Below are positions 34,510-36,435 of a stretch of 36,435 bases of DNA, in pieces. The stretch covers positions 1 to 36,435 of the forward strand of contig JAJCXQ010000223.1 in NCBI GenBank assembly GCA_029263355.1. The letters run 5' to 3'. The translations under genes and the position numbers were made by a program. A model generated the notes under the pieces. That model worked only from the letters and a program-made list of their open reading frames with translations, was not told the DNA's origin and did not search any database. Origin of the DNA: Acidobacteriota bacterium (lineage in GTDB: Bacteria; Acidobacteriota; Thermoanaerobaculia; Multivoradales; J023). Every line of letters begins with the position of its first letter. Positions within the stretch are counted from its first letter, which is position 1.

Positions 34510-36435
34510 CTAACTCGGTCCAACCGCAACTCCAGCTTGCTGCTGAAGATCGGCCAAGGCGGCTACCGTCCGGCGCAGAGCCAAACTGGCCGGTGCTTCC
34601 TGCTGCTGCAACATCTCCAATGATGCCTCCAACTCGATCAAGGCTTCTTGACGGAGCCCCTGTGCTGCCAAAATTCGCCCTCTGAGACTGCGGATCTGAG
34701 CGTGAATGACATGACGCGGCGTGGCCGTTCGCTGCGCGACGTCCTTAGCTCCTCGGAGGTGGGACTCGGCGGTTTCGAGGTCACCATGGTGAAGTTCGAT
34801 CTCGGCAAGATTACCGTACATTTCCGCCATCCGTGTTCGGCCGGCTGGATGGGCCACAGCGTAGATGTCGAGGGCGCGCCTCGCCAGTGGCTCCGCCTCG
34901 TCGATTGCACCGCGGGCAACCAAAACCTGGGCCAAAGTGTCCAGACGCTCCGCGAGTCGCGGATGCAGGTTGCCGAAAAACGCCTCGCTGACCTTCACCG
35001 CCTCCCGTGCAGCAATCTCCGCTTCATCGAGACGATCGAGTTGTAAGAGACCCACCGCTAGATTGGCCAGACTCGACGCCAGCAATCCGCGCCCCGCTGG
35101 CCCGCTCCGCTGCCTGATCGCAAGTCCTTCACGCAGCATCGGCTCTGCTTCAGCGGCCTTGCCTCGCCGAACCAGTATGTTGCCAAGGTTGTGCAGGGCT
35201 TCCACGGCTCGCGGGTCGACAGCCGGCAAATGCTGACGATAGATATCCAAGCAGCGGCGACGAAGGTCCTCCGCAGCGGCGTCAGCCCCCGCTGAGCCCA
35301 GCGCATGGCTGAGAACCATCATGCCTTCAGCGATGACCAACGGATCGTCGGCAGCCACGAGCTCGAGAGTATCGAGGCTCTGCCGCAGAAGTGTGACCGC
35401 CTTTTCGGGCTGACCGCGGGCCGCTAGAAGCCTCCCCATCATCCGTTGACTTTCCGCCAGCGAGATACTGGGCTCGCTGTTCAGCTGACGATACAGAGCC
35501 AATGATCGCTCCGCCAACGGCGCGGCTGTCTCATATCGGCCAAGCCTGAAATAGGCTGCTACCAGTGCGTTCATCAAAGCACCCCGCACTTCTGGCGAAG
35601 CATCTAGCTCACTATCGAGGCGAAGCGCGGCAGGGTCCAGCAACATCTTGGCGATGGCTTCCTCACCACTTGGATCCGGACTCGCTTGCTCAAAAATGTC
35701 CATCAAGACGCGACTGATCTGTTTGGCCACCTTGGCTTCGTGCTCAGCGTCCGCTTGGGCCTTCCTGGCCTGGCTCGCCTGCTGTAACGCGATGACCAAG
35801 GCCAACGAGACAGCTAGAATCGTAAAGCTGGTCAAGGACGCCGCCAGCGCGTGCCGGCCAGCCCATTTTTTTAGCCGATAGGCGAAGGAACCCTGAACCG
35901 CTGCAACAGGTTCGCCGGCCAGATAACGCCGCAGGTCATCCCCCAGGTGCTGCGCTGTCGCGTAGCGGCTCGCCGGGTCGCGCGCCAAGGCTTTGATAAC
36001 AATTGCGTCGAGGTCTCCAGCGAGCTGACGCTCGAGTGCCCTGATCCGGGTACTCCGCAGAGTCGCCACACACGGGAAGCTTGTCCTTACATCATCAACC
36101 TGCCTCTCGACACAGGCCGAAGGCCAAGGAACATCCCCTTCCAACACTTGAGCGAACAACGATCCTAGGTCTTTTCGGTCCTCGAATGGCAGGCGACCAC
36201 ACAGCAGTTGGAACAGCAAAACGCCTAGCGAATAGACATCGCTGGCTGTGGTCACCGGCAAACCTTCAATTTGCTCTGGGCTAGCGAAAGAAGGCGAGAG
36301 TTTGCCTCGTGGTGATTGCTGCAAGTCGCCACCCGACTCGGGCTCAGCACGCAGAACCGTCGCGATACCAAAATCTAGCAGTTTGACTACGCCATTGTGG
36401 GTCACAAAGATGTTGTGGGGCTTGAGGTCGCGATG
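34510..36435 (-). CDS. Serine/threonine protein kinase with TPRs (N-terminus off window)
   Basis: The visible 641 codons begin at the kinase catalytic loop HRDLKPHNI at the right edge, then DFGIA, FASPEQ and DVYSLGVLLFQLLCG, so the kinase C-lobe is intact and the ATP-binding N-lobe lies outside. One transmembrane helix (LTSFTILAVSLALVIAL) follows the kinase domain. About 400 residues of tetratricopeptide repeats occupy the rest, on the far side of the membrane (YFRLGRYETAAPLAERSL, ALHNLGNILVRRGKAAEAEPML and more). It probably senses an extracytoplasmic signal or partner and phosphorylates a cytoplasmic target. The convergent ECF sigma gene is the obvious candidate target, by analogy with sigma-kinase pairs. 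Confidence 0.93.
   Translation of the reverse strand, partial: HRDLKPHNIFVTHNGVVKLLDFGIATVLRAEPESGGDLQQSPRGKLSPSFASPEQIEGLPVTTASDVYSLGVLLFQLLCGRLPFEDRKDLGSLFAQVLEGDVPWPSACVERQVDDVRTSFPCVATLRSTRIRALERQLAGDLDAIVIKALARDPASRYATAQHLGDDLRRYLAGEPVAAVQGSFAYRLKKWAGRHALAASLTSFTILAVSLALVIALQQASQARKAQADAEHEAKVAKQISRVLMDIFEQASPDPSGEEAIAKMLLDPAALRLDSELDASPEVRGALMNALVAAYFRLGRYETAAPLAERSLALYRQLNSEPSISLAESQRMMGRLLAARGQPEKAVTLLRQSLDTLELVAADDPLVIAEGMMVLSHALGSAGADAAAEDLRRRCLDIYRQHLPAVDPRAVEALHNLGNILVRRGKAAEAEPMLREGLAIRQRSGPAGRGLLASSLANLAVGLLQLDRLDEAEIAAREAVKVSEAFFGNLHPRLAERLDTLAQVLVARGAIDEAEPLARRALDIYAVAHPAGRTRMAEMYGNLAEIELHHGDLETAESHLRGAKDVAQRTATPRHVIHAQIRSLRGRILAAQGLRQEALIELEASLEMLQQQEAPASLALRRTVAALADLQQQAGVAVGPS

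Overview
The window is GC-rich, tightly packed and mostly coding. It suggests an Acidobacteriota-like bacterium, perhaps of the Thermoanaerobaculia. The grounds are an ELWxxDGT-repeat protein with an IPTL-CTERM-like tail, a TPR/CHAT lipoprotein beside an ECF sigma factor, a serine/threonine kinase with TPRs beside a second sigma factor, and large secreted FG-GAP proteins. This placement is inferred from gene content; no rRNA or tRNA gene was seen.

Left part (1-10.6 kb, mostly minus strand). A very large Tat-exported multicopper oxidase runs off the left edge. A 900-bp gap follows, holding a relic of a REP-associated (IS200-like) transposase and REP-like palindromes. Next comes a three-gene exporter transcribed leftwards: an HlyD-type fusion protein, a C39-peptidase ABC transporter and a second ABC transporter. 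Its layout matches the NHLM-type peptide exporters, but no precursor peptide is recognisable in the window.

Middle-left (10.6-17.3 kb, plus strand). A secreted ELWxxDGT-repeat protein is split by a frameshift. It is followed by a coxE-like VWA gene and a tightly coupled coxM-coxS-coxL operon. CoxL carries the AYRCSFR loop diagnostic of form I aerobic CO dehydrogenase, so CO oxidation as an energy supplement is likely. An XdhC/CoxF-type maturation protein fused to a YHS domain lies 14.5 kb downstream at 31.8 kb.

Middle (17.7-29.8 kb, plus strand). This is the most unusual block. It holds an ECF sigma factor, a one-TM anti-sigma-like protein, a lipoprotein with TPRs and an intact CHAT (caspase-like) protease dyad, and a subtilisin-like S8 protease that lacks a signal peptide and carries three exact 12-residue N-terminal repeats. 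The first three genes overlap or nearly touch, which suggests one regulatory protease cascade. A small secreted protein and a 1255-residue FG-GAP protein follow, ending in a strong terminator hairpin.

Right part (29.8-36.4 kb). A gene graveyard at 29.8-30.6 kb holds a short degenerate copy of coxL and a TPR-gene fragment. Then come a VapBC-like toxin-antitoxin pair, an orphan HicB-like protein, the XdhC-YHS protein, a 42-bp tandem repeat array, a YdeI/OmpD-associated protein, an 18-copy 9-bp minisatellite, a second ECF sigma factor, and a convergent serine/threonine kinase-TPR gene that runs off the right edge.
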